DNA from: Propionibacterium cyclohexanicum | GTDB lineage: Bacteria > Actinomycetota > Actinomycetes > Propionibacteriales > Propionibacteriaceae | Direction of reading: 5' to 3' | NCBI RefSeq assembly: GCF_900111365.1 | Contig: NZ_FOGZ01000008.1 | Span: 48,957 to 112,956 of the forward strand | DNA: 64,000 nt | Shown: one piece after another, positions 31,202 through 40,735 of the stretch | How positions within the stretch are numbered: position 1 is the stretch's first letter | Layout of the letters: each line of letters starts with the position of its first letter | Program-made: the position numbers and the translations under genes | Notes under the pieces: generated by a model | Database searches by the model: none | Seen by the model: the letters and a program-made list of their open reading frames with translations, nothing else | Told to the model about the DNA's origin: nothing

Positions 31202-32119
31202 TTACTGAGATGTGTGTCCTGCGTCAAGTGGTTGGCCGGTCTTTTCGATTTCGAAGCCGGGGATGGTGGGGTCGCCGGTGCCGGCGTAGTCCTCGGCGAG
31301 CCAGTTCCAGGCGATCGCCTCGTGCGGGCGGGCGTGGTTGTCGTCGCGCCGTTGGGCGCCGATCTGGTCAACGAGCGGGAATCCATCGTCGATCTCCTCG
31401 CGCGTGGCCTATAGTCCCGACACGACGCGATCCGCCACGTCCCACCGGTCCTGGTCTCAAACTCGGAGAAGTCCAAGCCACCACACCTGGTTCGGGCCCG
31501 TCGGCTCCCTCACCACCGACGCCTCGCGGCGCTCGGCCAGGCGGCGACGTTCCCGCTGACAGTTTGCCTCCAGAATCAGGCCCTCATCGCGCAACAGCAG
31601 CAGCACGGCCGCCTGTAAGAACCGGTTCCCGTCGTGGCGGGCATCGCCCAGACCTTCCGATGACCCCACGCCCGATGCCCGGCCGCGCGCCGGACCACGA
31701 CATCACGGCCCGCAACCCGGACCCGCCACCACGAGCCCTTCGGCGGTGATCCTGCTTCGCCTTGGCCTGCCAACACCACCAGGTCCGTTCGGGCACGTCA
31801 ATCAGGCGACAGAACCGCGCGGTCGACATGCCCGCCTCCATGCGGATCAGCTCGAGGCCCTCGAAGCCCCCAAACTCCCCCTCGCGCTCATCCTCCACAC
31901 CCACATCTCCACCGCAGCCTCACCCAGCGCCTTGGTCCGCTCGGCGACCTCGTCCTCAAACTGCCGCTCCCGGGACGAGAGCTTCGACCTACCGGCTTCG
32001 ACGCCCGCCTCCCAGTCTCGAGGAACCAGTGTTTCAGCTCCCGATCGCCTGCCCGGACACCTTCTCGCGACAGGCTGCTTCCGCGATCGAGATCTCACCC
32101 TGCAGCACGGACAACACAA
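31202..32119 (-). pseudogene. Degenerate IS3-like transposase remnant
   Basis: Broken transposase on the minus strand, pieced together from several frames. Helix-turn-helix-like text ARFCRLIDVPERTW (around 31820) is followed in a shifted frame by GNRFLQAAVLLLLRDEGLILEAN, REPTGPNQVWWL, then DFSEFETRTGGTWRIA of the DDE domain. After a deletion the C-terminal end continues as DDNHARPHEAIAWNW up to TGQPLDAGHTSQ and a TAA at 31204-31202. Frameshifts and the internal deletion make it inactive. I could not find terminal inverted repeats. The 240 bp between it and the flippase gene hold nothing recognisable. Confidence 0.72.
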
Positions 32120-32359
32120 TGGGGACCTTCCCCTCTACCGGGATCGTCAGGGGACGACTCCTAATTCAGACCTTCCGACAGGGACGCTGTCTCAGCAACG
32201 AACAACCCCCGCCACATAATCTGCCGCGCGACAGACGCAACAAGGTTGGCATCTTCCACGCCTCCTTCCTATTGGCATCGGTCCTGGCTCTCGACTGCGG
32301 TATTGCGCCCACGGTCGGGCGACGCCTCAGCAGACAGATCGGCTCCGCCCAACGAGTCG

Positions 32360-33631
32360 TCAGTTCCTGACCACGTGGCGGTTGCTCCGCGAGCCGACAA
32401 CAAGCCAGCCGAGCATGACAAGGCTTCCCACCAGTGGGCCCACCAAGAGAGAGAGAACCACACGCAACGACAATTCGATGCCGGTGAGCAGGATAGCGAT
32501 CGCGATCACGGAGGCAACGAGCCAGCCCAGCGCATAGACCCAGTGCGCATCGAGGGCCAGGACAAGGGTTCCGAGCAGCGTCAGGATGGCAATGAAGGCG
32601 GACGAGAACGTGAGGAAACCGAACACCCAGCTTTGGATGTGGTATCCGGAGTTGAAGAATGGCACGAACCACGGACCGACGAACCATGCAGCTGCGCCGC
32701 CGATCACACCCAACCCAAGGAGGGCGCCCACCGGCTTGGCAATCGCCTGAAGTGGCGCATCACGATGCCCCAGGAATACTTTGATCGCGACGCCCGTGAA
32801 GGCGGTGAGGGGAATGAGAATTGGTGCTCGGGTTAGCGAAACGGCCAGGATCAATCCCCCAAGCAACAGGGGGTCCGCGCCATGCCCGACGCCCTTCAAT
32901 ATGGCGCCATAGGCAGTGACGAGAACAGCGGTGCACGATGTCGAGAGCACCGCCAACAGGTTCTTGCGAACCATCATGCCCATCGGGGCATCGGCCCTGC
33001 TGCCAATCGCTCGTCGGGAGCGAGCGGAGAATGCCAGGAAGATGAACAGGATCGCCGTAGCGCTGCAGCACGCCAACACATAGCCACCAAGACGTGCTCC
33101 GGTAGCCAGAACGGCTCCCACGAGCATCATTCGGAGCACGACTTCGCTGCACAACAGCGACGCATAATGAGACCACCATCCGTGCCCTCCAAGGGAACCC
33201 ACCAGCACTACATAGGCCGCATAAGCGAGTGTCGTCACAACCAACCCAGGAAGTGCCAACCCCGCTGAGAGTGGAACAATCCGATGCCCGATGACGGGGG
33301 AAAGAAGCAACACAAGAACGGCCACGATCGCGCCGACGACCATCGCCGGCGCGATAGCGCGGACACCGGGGGCGCTACCGCCATCCACCGCACCGACAGC
33401 ACGTGTTGTTTCGTTCTGGACGCCCGAGACAACACCGAACATTCCGGTAAGTAGCGACCAGAACGCCAGGAATTCAGTCCCGGCGGCTGCTGGCAGCGTC
33501 CGGGTGCCAAGAAACATGATGACGAAATTGCTCAGCGCTGCCACACCCGCAGCAATGGCGACACCAGAAGCACTACCTCTCGACAGACTGCCACTCACCG
33601 GGCTTGGTACGTTCTGCCTGCCTGCCGTCAT
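32360..33631 (-). CDS. Polysaccharide flippase-like membrane protein (Wzx/MOP type)
   Basis: 423 residues with about 12 hydrophobic segments and short loops, an N-terminus that enters the membrane at [25 protein letters not shown], and paired central basic loops ([13 protein letters not shown]). This matches O-antigen/teichoic-acid flippases of the MATE/MOP superfamily, which move lipid-linked glycans outward. The ATG overlaps the rmlA stop (ATGA), linking it to rhamnose supply. It is a second export route beside the wzm-wzt ABC exporter. Confidence 0.75.
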   Translation of the reverse strand: MTAGRQNVPSPVSGSLSRGSASGVAIAAGVAALSNFVIMFLGTRTLPAAAGTEFLAFWSLLTGMFGVVSGVQNETTRAVGAVDGGSAPGVRAIAPAMVVGAIVAVLVLLLSPVIGHRIVPLSAGLALPGLVVTTLAYAAYVVLVGSLGGHGWWSHYASLLCSEVVLRMMLVGAVLATGARLGGYVLACCSATAILFIFLAFSARSRRAIGSRADAPMGMMVRKNLLAVLSTSCTAVLVTAYGAILKGVGHGADPLLLGGLILAVSLTRAPILIPLTAFTGVAIKVFLGHRDAPLQAIAKPVGALLGLGVIGGAAAWFVGPWFVPFFNSGYHIQSWVFGFLTFSSAFIAILTLLGTLVLALDAHWVYALGWLVASVIAIAILLTGIELSLRVVLSLLVGPLVGSLVMLGWLVVGSRSNRHVVRN

Positions 33632-34500
33632 CGACCCTCGGAGGCTAACAAGCGCAACAGATACTCGCCATAACCCGACTTGCGAAGTGGCTCGGCCCGC
33701 TCAGCCAGTTCATTATCAGAGATGAATCCCATGCGCCATGCGACTTCCTCGGGACAACCAATATCAAGACCCTGGCGGGCCTGCACTGTTCTCACAAAGC
33801 TCGTGGCATCGGCAAGCGAGTCGAAGGTTCCGGTGTCAAGCCAAGCGGTGCCGCGAGGCAGCACTTCGACCTTCAGCTTCCCCGCCTCCAGATAGGTACG
33901 GTTCACGTCGGTAATCTCGTATTCACCACGCGCCGAGGGCTTCAGCTGCTTAGCGATTTCTACGACATCATTATTGTAGAAATACAAGCCCGGCACCGCA
34001 TAGTGCGATTTCGGGTGGACCGGCTTCTCTTCGATCGACAGGGCTCTAGAATTCTCATCAAATTCCACAACCCCATAGGCGGTGGGATCCGCCACATGGT
34101 AGGCGAAAACTACGCCGCCATCAGGATCAACGTGCAACCTCAGCCGAGTACCCATACCAGGTCCGTAGAAGATGTTGTCGCCCAGCACCAAGGCAGCAGG
34201 CTGCTCGCCGATGAAGTCTGCCCCAAGTACGAAGGCCTGCGCCAAGCCGTTGGGCTTCTCCTGGACGGCGTACGAGAGGTTGACCCCCAACTGAGAGCCG
34301 TCCCCAAGCAGTCTGTGGAAACCTGCCGCGTCATGCGGTGTGGTGATGACCAGCACGTCGCGGATCCCGGCCAGCATGAGGGTGCTGAGCGGATAATAGA
34401 TCATTGGCTTGTCGTAGACCGGTACCAGCTGCTTGGAGATACCGAGGGTGATGGGGTTCAGTCGGGTGCCGGAGCCGCCCGCAAGGATGATGCCACGCAT
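33628..34500 (-). CDS. rmlA: Glucose-1-phosphate thymidylyltransferase
   Basis: First step of dTDP-L-rhamnose synthesis. The 290-residue nucleotidyltransferase opens with [15 protein letters not shown], and has [36 protein letters not shown]-type [20 protein letters not shown], and [16 protein letters not shown] 34500 is chosen because the signature starts at its second codon. It is on the opposite strand from rmlB and rmlCD, with a flippase gene overlapping its stop. Confidence 0.95.
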   Translation of the reverse strand: MRGIILAGGSGTRLNPITLGISKQLVPVYDKPMIYYPLSTLMLAGIRDVLVITTPHDAAGFHRLLGDGSQLGVNLSYAVQEKPNGLAQAFVLGADFIGEQPAALVLGDNIFYGPGMGTRLRLHVDPDGGVVFAYHVADPTAYGVVEFDENSRALSIEEKPVHPKSHYAVPGLYFYNNDVVEIAKQLKPSARGEYEITDVNRTYLEAGKLKVEVLPRGTAWLDTGTFDSLADATSFVRTVQARQGLDIGCPEEVAWRMGFISDNELAERAEPLRKSGYGEYLLRLLASEGR

Positions 34501-34555
34501 GTGGCCAAGTCTCACATACTCCAGAGGGGACGTGTACGCAGGCACACGGCAGGGG

Positions 34556-34586
34556 GCGGGGTCTGGTTCACCTGATCAGACCCCGC
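34556..34586 (-). terminator. Hairpin after the secreted repeat-protein gene
   Basis: Perfect 10-bp arms GCGGGGTCTG / CAGACCCCGC with an 11-nt loop, 20 bp beyond the stop of the minus-strand gene at 34606 and upstream of rmlA. No T-run follows; probable terminator. Confidence 0.5.
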
Positions 34587-34605
34587 GCTCAGTGGCCAAT
34601 ACCTA

Positions 34606-35373
34606 CTACCAACAGTACTGAGGACGCATGAATCCGGTAGCCGCCCACTGACTGAAGCTGAGTACGCCCCAGAAACTCTGGCCTTCATAGTAGAGGCCCG
34701 AACCTGAGGAGTAGCAGACTCTATCACCTGGCAAGCTACTTCTGACCTGGGGCGTTGGGAAGCCCGCATTTCTCCAATCGTCATAGCTAATTCTACTGCC
34801 TACTCCTGCCCCGATCTGGTACATTTTCGCAATTCCACTGTCCCAACTGAGTTTCATATACCCTTGATCCGCCTCAACTTCAGGCTGCTGATACCCGGAT
34901 GCAGCCCATTCTTCAAAGCTCAGCTTATGTACTTGGCCATTGAGTGATACGAAGAGTTCGTCGTTCGTGGCCCACCTGAAGTATATTGAGCCATCGATCC
35001 ACCCGGCATTGTGAGGCGTTGGCGAGCCTGCCTGCCTCCATTGTTTGAAGTCCAAGAGCTGCCACGCCCAAGACTCTGGTCGAGTGGTATCGAAATAGGT
35101 CACCGCATAGATTTGATCAGACCAAGGATAGCGGACGAAGTCCGATCCAATCCAGGTTGGATTCGGGCGACCGTAATCAAGCCAATCCGCATAGGTCAGC
35201 TTGAAACTATCCGAGAATGCATCAGAGTAATAGTATATGTCACCTGAATAGGAGACCTTATAGAAACCTGATGGAGCAGCGCTTGCGGGAGCCGCTGAAC
35301 CAATGACCCCCAAAGCGGTCAGGAGAGTGATGAACAAGACACTAAGTGTGCGGCGACGTCGCCTGATACCCAT
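34606..35373 (-). CDS. Secreted protein made of five W-x(2,3)-G-x-P repeats
   Basis: 255 residues. A signal peptide (basic GIRRRRRTLSV, hydrophobic VLFITLLTALGVIGSA, cleavage near APASA-APS) is followed by about five repeats of roughly 38-40 residues. Each contains a pattern like L-S-F/Y-x-x-W-x-x-A/S-G-x-P-x-P: LTYADWLDYGRPNP, LDFKQWRQAGSPTP, LSFEEWAASGYQQP, ISYDDWRNAGFPTP, LSFSQWAATGFMRP. Between them lie beta-rich aromatic stretches. No anchor motif is present. I do not recognise the family; a beta-propeller or carbohydrate-binding repeat module is plausible. GAAGGA precedes the ATG at 35373. Confidence 0.7.
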   Translation of the reverse strand: MGIRRRRRTLSVLFITLLTALGVIGSAAPASAAPSGFYKVSYSGDIYYYSDAFSDSFKLTYADWLDYGRPNPTWIGSDFVRYPWSDQIYAVTYFDTTRPESWAWQLLDFKQWRQAGSPTPHNAGWIDGSIYFRWATNDELFVSLNGQVHKLSFEEWAASGYQQPEVEADQGYMKLSWDSGIAKMYQIGAGVGSRISYDDWRNAGFPTPQVRSSLPGDRVCYSSGSGLYYEGQSFWGVLSFSQWAATGFMRPQYCW

Positions 35374-35539
35374 TTTTCCTTCTCTACGTGGTGCGGTCAA
35401 CACGAGAAGCCTTATCTACACCGACACAGTATCTGATTGCAGACTGGTTGGGACCAGATTCGTCTCATGATGCGGGGAAAGAACGATCCGTCCGCCGACA
35501 GAAGCCTAGCAAATACCAACCACGTGACACGATTGAAGG

Positions 35540-36199
35540 ATGAGCGTCGATCACTACGTCACTGTGGCTTCGCCACTGCGTCACGAGGTCGAGATCAGCC
35601 GCTCCCGATTCATCGCCTGCCTGAGCCGGGTCAGCGACGAGAACGAGGCGCGCGAACAGATCACAACGCTTCGCCACGAGTTCCACGATGCCCGGCACCT
35701 TCCCAGCGCGTTCGTCCTCGGGCCGAGCCGGGGCGAGCAGCGCACCAGCGACGATGGTGAGCCAGCGGGCACCTCAGGCGTCCCGATCCTCCACGCGCTG
35801 AACAATCACATCTGCCCGACCGGCCGCGCCGAGCTCAGCGATGTGCTGGCGGTGGTGGTCCGTTATTTCGGGGGCATCAAACTCGGCGCCGGTGGGCTGG
35901 CCCGGGCCTACGGCAGAACAGTGTCCGAGGCCCTCCACCGCGCCCCGCTCGTCGAACACATCCGACGCGCCGTCATCGAAGCCCACCTTCCGACCACGAC
36001 GGCAGGCCGAGACGAGTCCGCGCTGCGGGCCGGTGGCCTCGACGTGCTCTCGACCCAGTGGCATGGTGCCGAGTGCGTGCTCGACATCGCTTGCGGACCA
36101 GGAAGCGTCGACGCCTCGATTGCTCGGATCGCTGCGCTCACCGCTGGGCGGGCCCGCTCGGTTCCCGCCGCGTACCGCTGGGTAGAACAGGCCCTATGA
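35540..36199 (+). CDS. YigZ/IMPACT family protein
   Basis: 219 residues with the UPF0029 N-terminal domain signature: SRSRFIACLSRVSDENEA, DARHLPSAFVLG, DDGEPAGTSGVPIL and VVVRYFGGIKLGAGGLARAYG. The C-terminal DUF1949-type domain is present. Family members are linked to translation control (IMPACT in eukaryotes), and the bacterial function is not settled. It converges on the acylphosphatase gene 12 bp away. Confidence 0.88.
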   Translation: MSVDHYVTVASPLRHEVEISRSRFIACLSRVSDENEAREQITTLRHEFHDARHLPSAFVLGPSRGEQRTSDDGEPAGTSGVPILHALNNHICPTGRAELSDVLAVVVRYFGGIKLGAGGLARAYGRTVSEALHRAPLVEHIRRAVIEAHLPTTTAGRDESALRAGGLDVLSTQWHGAECVLDIACGPGSVDASIARIAALTAGRARSVPAAYRWVEQAL

Positions 36200-36211
36200 G
36201 CCTCCTCGAAC

Positions 36212-36487
36212 TCACTCCACCGAGAATGAGCGCATGCCTTCGGCTGGCACCAGGTCCACGTCCACTGCAGTGACCGAGGCATAGCCAGGCCCCTCATGCA
36301 CCCACTCCAGCATCTGGTCGAGCGCTGGCCTGTCGCCCTCGAAGTGCGCCTCGACGCACCCATCCGCCCGATTGCGGACCCAGCCACTGATGCCCAGCTC
36401 GCGCGCACGCATGGAACACTCCCAGCGGAATCCCACCCCCTGCACGCGACCGTGCACTGTCACCTTCAATGCCGTGTGCGTTGCCAT
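36212..36487 (-). CDS. Acylphosphatase
   Basis: 91 residues, the normal size. VHGRVQGVGFRWE carries the conserved phosphate-binding loop with the catalytic Arg, and GISGWVRNRADGCVEAHFEGD carries the catalytic Asn. It hydrolyses acyl phosphates such as acetyl phosphate, a metabolite also handled by Pta-AckA in this window. The start at 36487 is chosen by length; in-frame ATGs upstream at 36496 and 36508 are possible. Confidence 0.92.
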   Translation of the reverse strand: MATHTALKVTVHGRVQGVGFRWECSMRARELGISGWVRNRADGCVEAHFEGDRPALDQMLEWVHEGPGYASVTAVDVDLVPAEGMRSFSVE

Positions 36488-36726
36488 GCCATTCATTGTG
36501 CGCGTCATCGTGTACAGTTCCGTGAACCTGCAATGGACAGGGGCAGACATCAGACCAGTTCGCTGTCTGCCGACCCCCGGCGGGCGGTGAGCCAATGGCT
36601 TGGCCGAGAGCAGATTCCATAGCCTCCCGAGCCAGCTGAGTTAGAATCTCCCTCAATGTGACTCTTGGAGTGGTCACCTGGCACGCCCAGCCGAGCGTTG
36701 CTCTTCCCAGCCCTTGGAGTTGTTTC

Positions 36727-37977
36727 ATGGCTCTTCCCCACGACAAGCTTCCCCGCCTGAGCCGCCGCACCATGCTCTCCGGTCTGGCTGTGGGCATGGG
36801 TGCAGTGGGACTGGCCGCCTGTGCCCCCGCCTCCGAGTCCGGCGGCGACGCGAAGGGATCGAACGGTACTCCGGTCTCCCGGTCCGAGCACACGCCCGCT
36901 CCTACGCCGATCGCCGCCCCGGTCCTTGCTGTGTCGGGTGCCCATGGAGCAGAGATCTACCCAGATGACCCGTTGACGATCGCCGTGACCAATGGCACCG
37001 TCCAGAGCATCACCGTGACCGATGCCAACGGCAAGGAGTACAAGGGCTCGCTTTCCGGCCAGACCTGGAAGGGCGAGCGAAACTTCTGGCCTGCCAAGCC
37101 ATACACCGTCACCGCCGAGGTCCTCGACAACTCGAAGACCGTGAGGACGCTGTCCCAGCAGTTCACCACGAAGGCCACCGACACGATCGTCTACCTTCCG
37201 ACCTATGCCACGCCAAACCTTGGCATCGGCATGCCCGTATACATCCAGTTCCGTGACGCGATCAGCGACAAGGCCCAACGGGCCGAGATCGAGAGGCACG
37301 CCACCGTCACCACCCATCCCGAGCAGGCCGGGTCCTGGGGGTGGGTCGCCAACAAGATCCTCATGTGGCGTCCCCAGAACTACTGGGAACCCGGAAGCAC
37401 TGCCACCGTCGACCTCCAGTTCGGCGGACTCAAGGTGGGCGACGGCGTCTACCTGGCCGACGACAGCAACTACTCGATCAACTTCGGCGAAGCCCACCTC
37501 CTGAAGGTCGATCTGACCACTCAGCACATGCTTGTCTTCAAGGGCGGCGCCCAGGTGCGCGACTGTGCGGTGAGCACGGGTAAGGCCGGTCACGAGACCT
37601 TCACCGGCACCAAGGTCATCATGGAGAAGTTGGCGACCATGGTGATGGATTCGTCCACCTACGGGGTACCTGCCACCGCCGCCGAGGGCTACAAACTCGA
37701 TGTCGCCAACTGCCAGCGCGTCACCTGGAGCGGTGAGTTCCTGCACGGCGCGCCCTGGTCGGTCCCCCAGCAGGGAAACACCCCGACCAGCCACGGTTGC
37801 ACCAATCTCAGCCCCGACGACGCCGCATGGCTGTTCGGCTTCAGCTTGGTGGGAGACCCGGTCGAGTTCAGCGGGAACTTCCCCGGCACCAATTCCACTC
37901 CGTTCCAGCCCGACGATGGCATCGGCTGCTGGGTCTACGACTGGGCGTCCTGGCAGCAGCAGAGCGCCCAGGTCTGA
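36727..37977 (+). CDS. L,D-transpeptidase lipoprotein (YkuD, LdtMt-like)
   Basis: 416 residues. A twin-Arg-like signal (LSRRTMLSGLAVGMGAVGLAAC) ends in a lipobox with Cys32. One or two Ig-like domains follow (YPDDPLTIAVTNGTVQ, then the TYATPNLGIGMPVYIQF block), and a C-terminal YkuD domain with HGAPWSVPQQGNTPTSHGCTNLS, where SHGC holds the catalytic Cys. These enzymes make 3-3 peptidoglycan cross-links outside the membrane. The architecture is that of actinobacterial class Ldt enzymes. GGAG precedes the ATG. The gene stands alone. Confidence 0.9.
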   Translation: MALPHDKLPRLSRRTMLSGLAVGMGAVGLAACAPASESGGDAKGSNGTPVSRSEHTPAPTPIAAPVLAVSGAHGAEIYPDDPLTIAVTNGTVQSITVTDANGKEYKGSLSGQTWKGERNFWPAKPYTVTAEVLDNSKTVRTLSQQFTTKATDTIVYLPTYATPNLGIGMPVYIQFRDAISDKAQRAEIERHATVTTHPEQAGSWGWVANKILMWRPQNYWEPGSTATVDLQFGGLKVGDGVYLADDSNYSINFGEAHLLKVDLTTQHMLVFKGGAQVRDCAVSTGKAGHETFTGTKVIMEKLATMVMDSSTYGVPATAAEGYKLDVANCQRVTWSGEFLHGAPWSVPQQGNTPTSHGCTNLSPDDAAWLFGFSLVGDPVEFSGNFPGTNSTPFQPDDGIGCWVYDWASWQQQSAQV

Positions 37978-38074
37978 GGCCCTCGGGCAGGCAGGTCTGC
38001 CGACGCCCAAACGTGCCATTTCTGACCGAAGTCCGGGCCCATACCCCAGCACGCGCTCTGGAGGCGATCCTCGG

Positions 38075-38941
38075 TCACTTCTGACACGCTCGGCCGAGCC
38101 GTCGTGCCCGCAGAACCCGCTTCAAGAGCTGCACTGTCTCTTCTGGCGACTCGACACACTGGCGCCACGTCACATGCATGATGATCCATCCACGCGCCTG
38201 AAGCCTCTGATCGCGGATCCGGTCTGCCTCGAAAGCAGCCCTGTCACTGTGGAACCGGTAACCATCGATCTCGAGTCCGACCTTCAGCTCCTTCCAGGCC
38301 ACATCGATGTAGTAACCGTCCACTCGGACATTGGTGCGCCATCCGATGATGTGATGCGACCGCAACAGGTGGTGACAGGCCCGTTCCCCCTCGCTCCACG
38401 GTTCATCGCGGGAGTCCCTCAGCAACAACTCGCGCACAGGCGCACCGCGCCGTCCACCCATGTGACGATGCGCCTCCCACAGGTCGTCGAGCTTCACACC
38501 GGCACGGAGCGCCTCATCGAGCGGCTCACCACCCATCGTCGAGCACAGCTCGACCGCTGCCCAGGACGGATGCGCAAATCTCAATCCCCCACGGTCCACG
38601 ACCCACTCGCTCGGCACCACCCGCCGAAGCCAGCTGAAACCGCGTGTCTCGACCGTTCGAGTGCGCCGCGAGACCTCCACGTCACCCACCTGGCACCCGG
38701 GCCAGAAGCTGAGCGCGGCTGCCGCGCGCCCAGTCACGGTCGCATCCGGGTGCCGGACACACGCCGCGAGGGCCCTGCGGCGCCAGTCGCCGCTCGCTCC
38801 GGCCTCGACATAGACACCGGGCATGATCGTTTCCAGCTCACCCGCAGCCGCCGCCCGGGTGATGGCCGACCGCAGCGCGGGCCACGAGCGCCGAACCACC
38901 ACGCCATGCTCGGCCAGAATCTGCTGGAGCTGAGGGTTCAT
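38075..38941 (-). CDS. AbiEi-like N-terminal domain with DUF559/Vsr-like nuclease domain
   Basis: 288 residues. The first half resembles the winged-helix and AbiEi antitoxin domain (ITRAAAAGELETIMPGVYVE, ACVRHPDATVTGRAAA). The second half is a restriction-endonuclease-like fold of the DUF559 type: DGYYIDVAWKELKVGLEIDG then FEADRIRDQRLQARGWIIMHVTW, with the D...ExD residues in place. Such proteins are common in Actinobacteria, usually without an AbiEii toxin partner, and none is encoded here. Role unknown; DNA cleavage or nicking is possible. Confidence 0.75.
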   Translation of the reverse strand: MNPQLQQILAEHGVVVRRSWPALRSAITRAAAAGELETIMPGVYVEAGASGDWRRRALAACVRHPDATVTGRAAAALSFWPGCQVGDVEVSRRTRTVETRGFSWLRRVVPSEWVVDRGGLRFAHPSWAAVELCSTMGGEPLDEALRAGVKLDDLWEAHRHMGGRRGAPVRELLLRDSRDEPWSEGERACHHLLRSHHIIGWRTNVRVDGYYIDVAWKELKVGLEIDGYRFHSDRAAFEADRIRDQRLQARGWIIMHVTWRQCVESPEETVQLLKRVLRARRLGRACQK

Positions 38942-39115
38942 GGCCGGACTGTGTGCGAATCAGCGCCAATTCGGTCATTGTCCACAGCCCCACTCGTGCC
39001 AAAAGTGACGCAACTTCGCCCTTACGCCCCGAAGCCGAGCGAATCGCCCAACTTGAGTCAGAAAAAGCTCGCGCTGGACGCCGCACCCGTGGTCGGGCCC
39101 CTCGATCGCCTCCAG

Positions 39116-40003
39116 TCAGCTGGCCGAGGCTGCGGCGATCTGCTCGATGGAGCTGCCCAGCTGCGCATCGAACTCTTCCTCGCTCTGGTCGACGGTCAGC
39201 CCCTCGGTGAGCGCCCTCGAGAAGCTGGCGATCAGCCCATGGTTGTGGGCCAGCCGCTCACAGGCCTCGTCGCGGCTGAACCCGCCGGACAGCGCCACCA
39301 CCCTCAGCACCCGCGGATCCTTGATGAGGTCGGCATACAGGTCGTCGCGCACCGGGATGCTCAGCTTGAGCATCACCTGCTGTCCGTCGCCGAGTGAGTC
39401 GAGATGGGCCTTGATCTCCTCATGGAGCTGCTGCTCGGACGCCTCTCGATCCTTGGCAGTGATATCCGCCTCGGGCTCGAGGATCGGGACGAGACCCTTC
39501 GCCAGGATCCGGTGACCGATCTCGAACTGCTGATCGACGATTGCGCCGATGCCGTCCTCGTCGTGTTCCAGGATGACCGAGCGCATCTTCGTGCCGAAGA
39601 TGCCGTTGGACACAGCCCGATCGAGGAGGCGATCCAGGTCAGGTATCGGCTTCATAACCCGAACACCCTGTGCGGCCGGTGCCAGACCCTTGTCGACCTT
39701 GAGGATCGGGACGATCCCCTTGCGCTCCCACAGGAACTGGGCGGTGGGGATTCCCTCGACAGCCCCCTCCATGGTGCGCTCGAAGAGAATCGCCGCGAGA
39801 ATGTGCTGGCTCGTGAACCTGGGAGACGTCATGATCCGGGTGCGCATCTGGTGCACCAGGTCGAACATCTCGTCGTCGGTGTGCCAGGCCGTCTGCTCAA
39901 TTCCGTAGCGCTCCAGCGCCCCCGGTGTCGAACCACCGGACTGGTCGAGCGCGGCAATGAAGCCCTGCCCACGCGACATCCGCTCGTGCTGCTCTTCGTT
40001 CAT
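39116..40003 (-). CDS. fda: Fructose-bisphosphate aldolase, class I
   Basis: 295 residues of the bacterial class I type that uses a Schiff-base lysine instead of zinc. Visible blocks are GFIAALDQSGGSTPGAL, LWERKGIVPILKVDKGL, LVPILEPEADI and MLKLSIPV, and RVVALSGGFSRDEAC. It splits fructose 1,6-bisphosphate in glycolysis. GAGAGG precedes the ATG. The gene appears monocistronic. Confidence 0.93.
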   Translation of the reverse strand: MNEEQHERMSRGQGFIAALDQSGGSTPGALERYGIEQTAWHTDDEMFDLVHQMRTRIMTSPRFTSQHILAAILFERTMEGAVEGIPTAQFLWERKGIVPILKVDKGLAPAAQGVRVMKPIPDLDRLLDRAVSNGIFGTKMRSVILEHDEDGIGAIVDQQFEIGHRILAKGLVPILEPEADITAKDREASEQQLHEEIKAHLDSLGDGQQVMLKLSIPVRDDLYADLIKDPRVLRVVALSGGFSRDEACERLAHNHGLIASFSRALTEGLTVDQSEEEFDAQLGSSIEQIAAASAS

Positions 40004-40212
40004 GACCGACCTCTCTTGTCATGCATCGTTGGGTGAGATGCGCTCCCTCTCGCCCAAGACAGCCGTCGTCAATGACGCCTGTGCCTTGCAGTCTAGAGTC
40101 TCGATCCGCTGCCCGGACGCGCCGGCACAAGGTCTTTTCCCACCCGGCTGGCCCCTGCTCAAGGTCATCGCTGCGCGAAAGGCATGCCCGCGGCGATGCT
40201 GCCCCGCAAATG

Positions 40213-40242
40213 GTGAAGGCCCGGCCGAAGCCGGGCCTTCAC
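40213..40242 (-). terminator. Terminator of the cold-shock gene, UUCG tetraloop
   Basis: Perfect 13-bp arms GTGAAGGCCCGGC / GCCGGGCCTTCAC with a 4-nt loop that reads TTCG on the minus strand, 15 bp beyond the stop codon. Very stable hairpin, no long T-run. Confidence 0.75.
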
Positions 40243-40257
40243 CTCAAAGATCTGGGG

Positions 40258-40464
40258 TCAGTGCAGGACGGTGATGTTGGTGGCCTGCAGACCCTTCGGG
40301 CCCTGCTGGGTCTCGAAGGACACGCGGTCGCCTTCGTTCAGCGAACGGAAACCAGTGGAATTGATTGCCGAGTAGTGAGCGAAGACATCAGCCGACCCGT
40401 CTTCGGGGGCGATGAAGCCGAAACCCTTGTCGCCGTTGAACCACTTGACGGTACCTGTAGCCAT
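40258..40464 (-). CDS. cspA: Cold-shock protein (CspA family)
   Basis: 68 residues forming a single CSD fold. RNP1 is [11 protein letters not shown] and RNP2 is VFAHYSAI, flanked by [13 protein letters not shown] and [18 protein letters not shown]. It binds single-stranded RNA and DNA and acts as an RNA chaperone. TAAGGAG lies 6 nt before the ATG. About 270 bp without a gene separate it from the YceI gene and may include a long 5' untranslated region, as in other csp genes. Confidence 0.96.
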   Translation of the reverse strand: MATGTVKWFNGDKGFGFIAPEDGSADVFAHYSAINSTGFRSLNEGDRVSFETQQGPKGLQATNITVLH

Positions 40465-40735
40465 GATGAACTCCTTATGTCAGGAAACGGAGCAACCGCG
40501 GATGCGGAGCTCGGTGATGTAGCTCGAACAAACGCTTCCCGTAAGGACTACCAACCTGGAAACCAGGGGCCTACCACACAAGTAAACGAAAAACTCAAAC
40601 AACAACGCCTCAAGACTAGCAGCCTCGCGGCCCGGACCACGAATCCGAGCGCGACGGGCTGCCAGCCCACAGCGGAGCGGCAGCTCGGGACCACTCACGA
40701 ACAGCGGGACCGAGCTGCCCGGCGCCCCACTGGAC

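Noticed and set aside
32246..32836. Plus-strand frame opposite the flippase gene
   Set aside because: Hydrophilic shadow of a membrane-protein gene; no start signal.
36550..38052. Minus-strand frame opposite the L,D-transpeptidase gene
   Set aside because: Overlaps a gene with signal peptide, lipobox and catalytic SHGC motif; no signature of its own.
37700..39397. Plus-strand frame spanning the transpeptidase end and the DUF559 gene
   Set aside because: It crosses two recognisable genes in other frames and shows no family signature.
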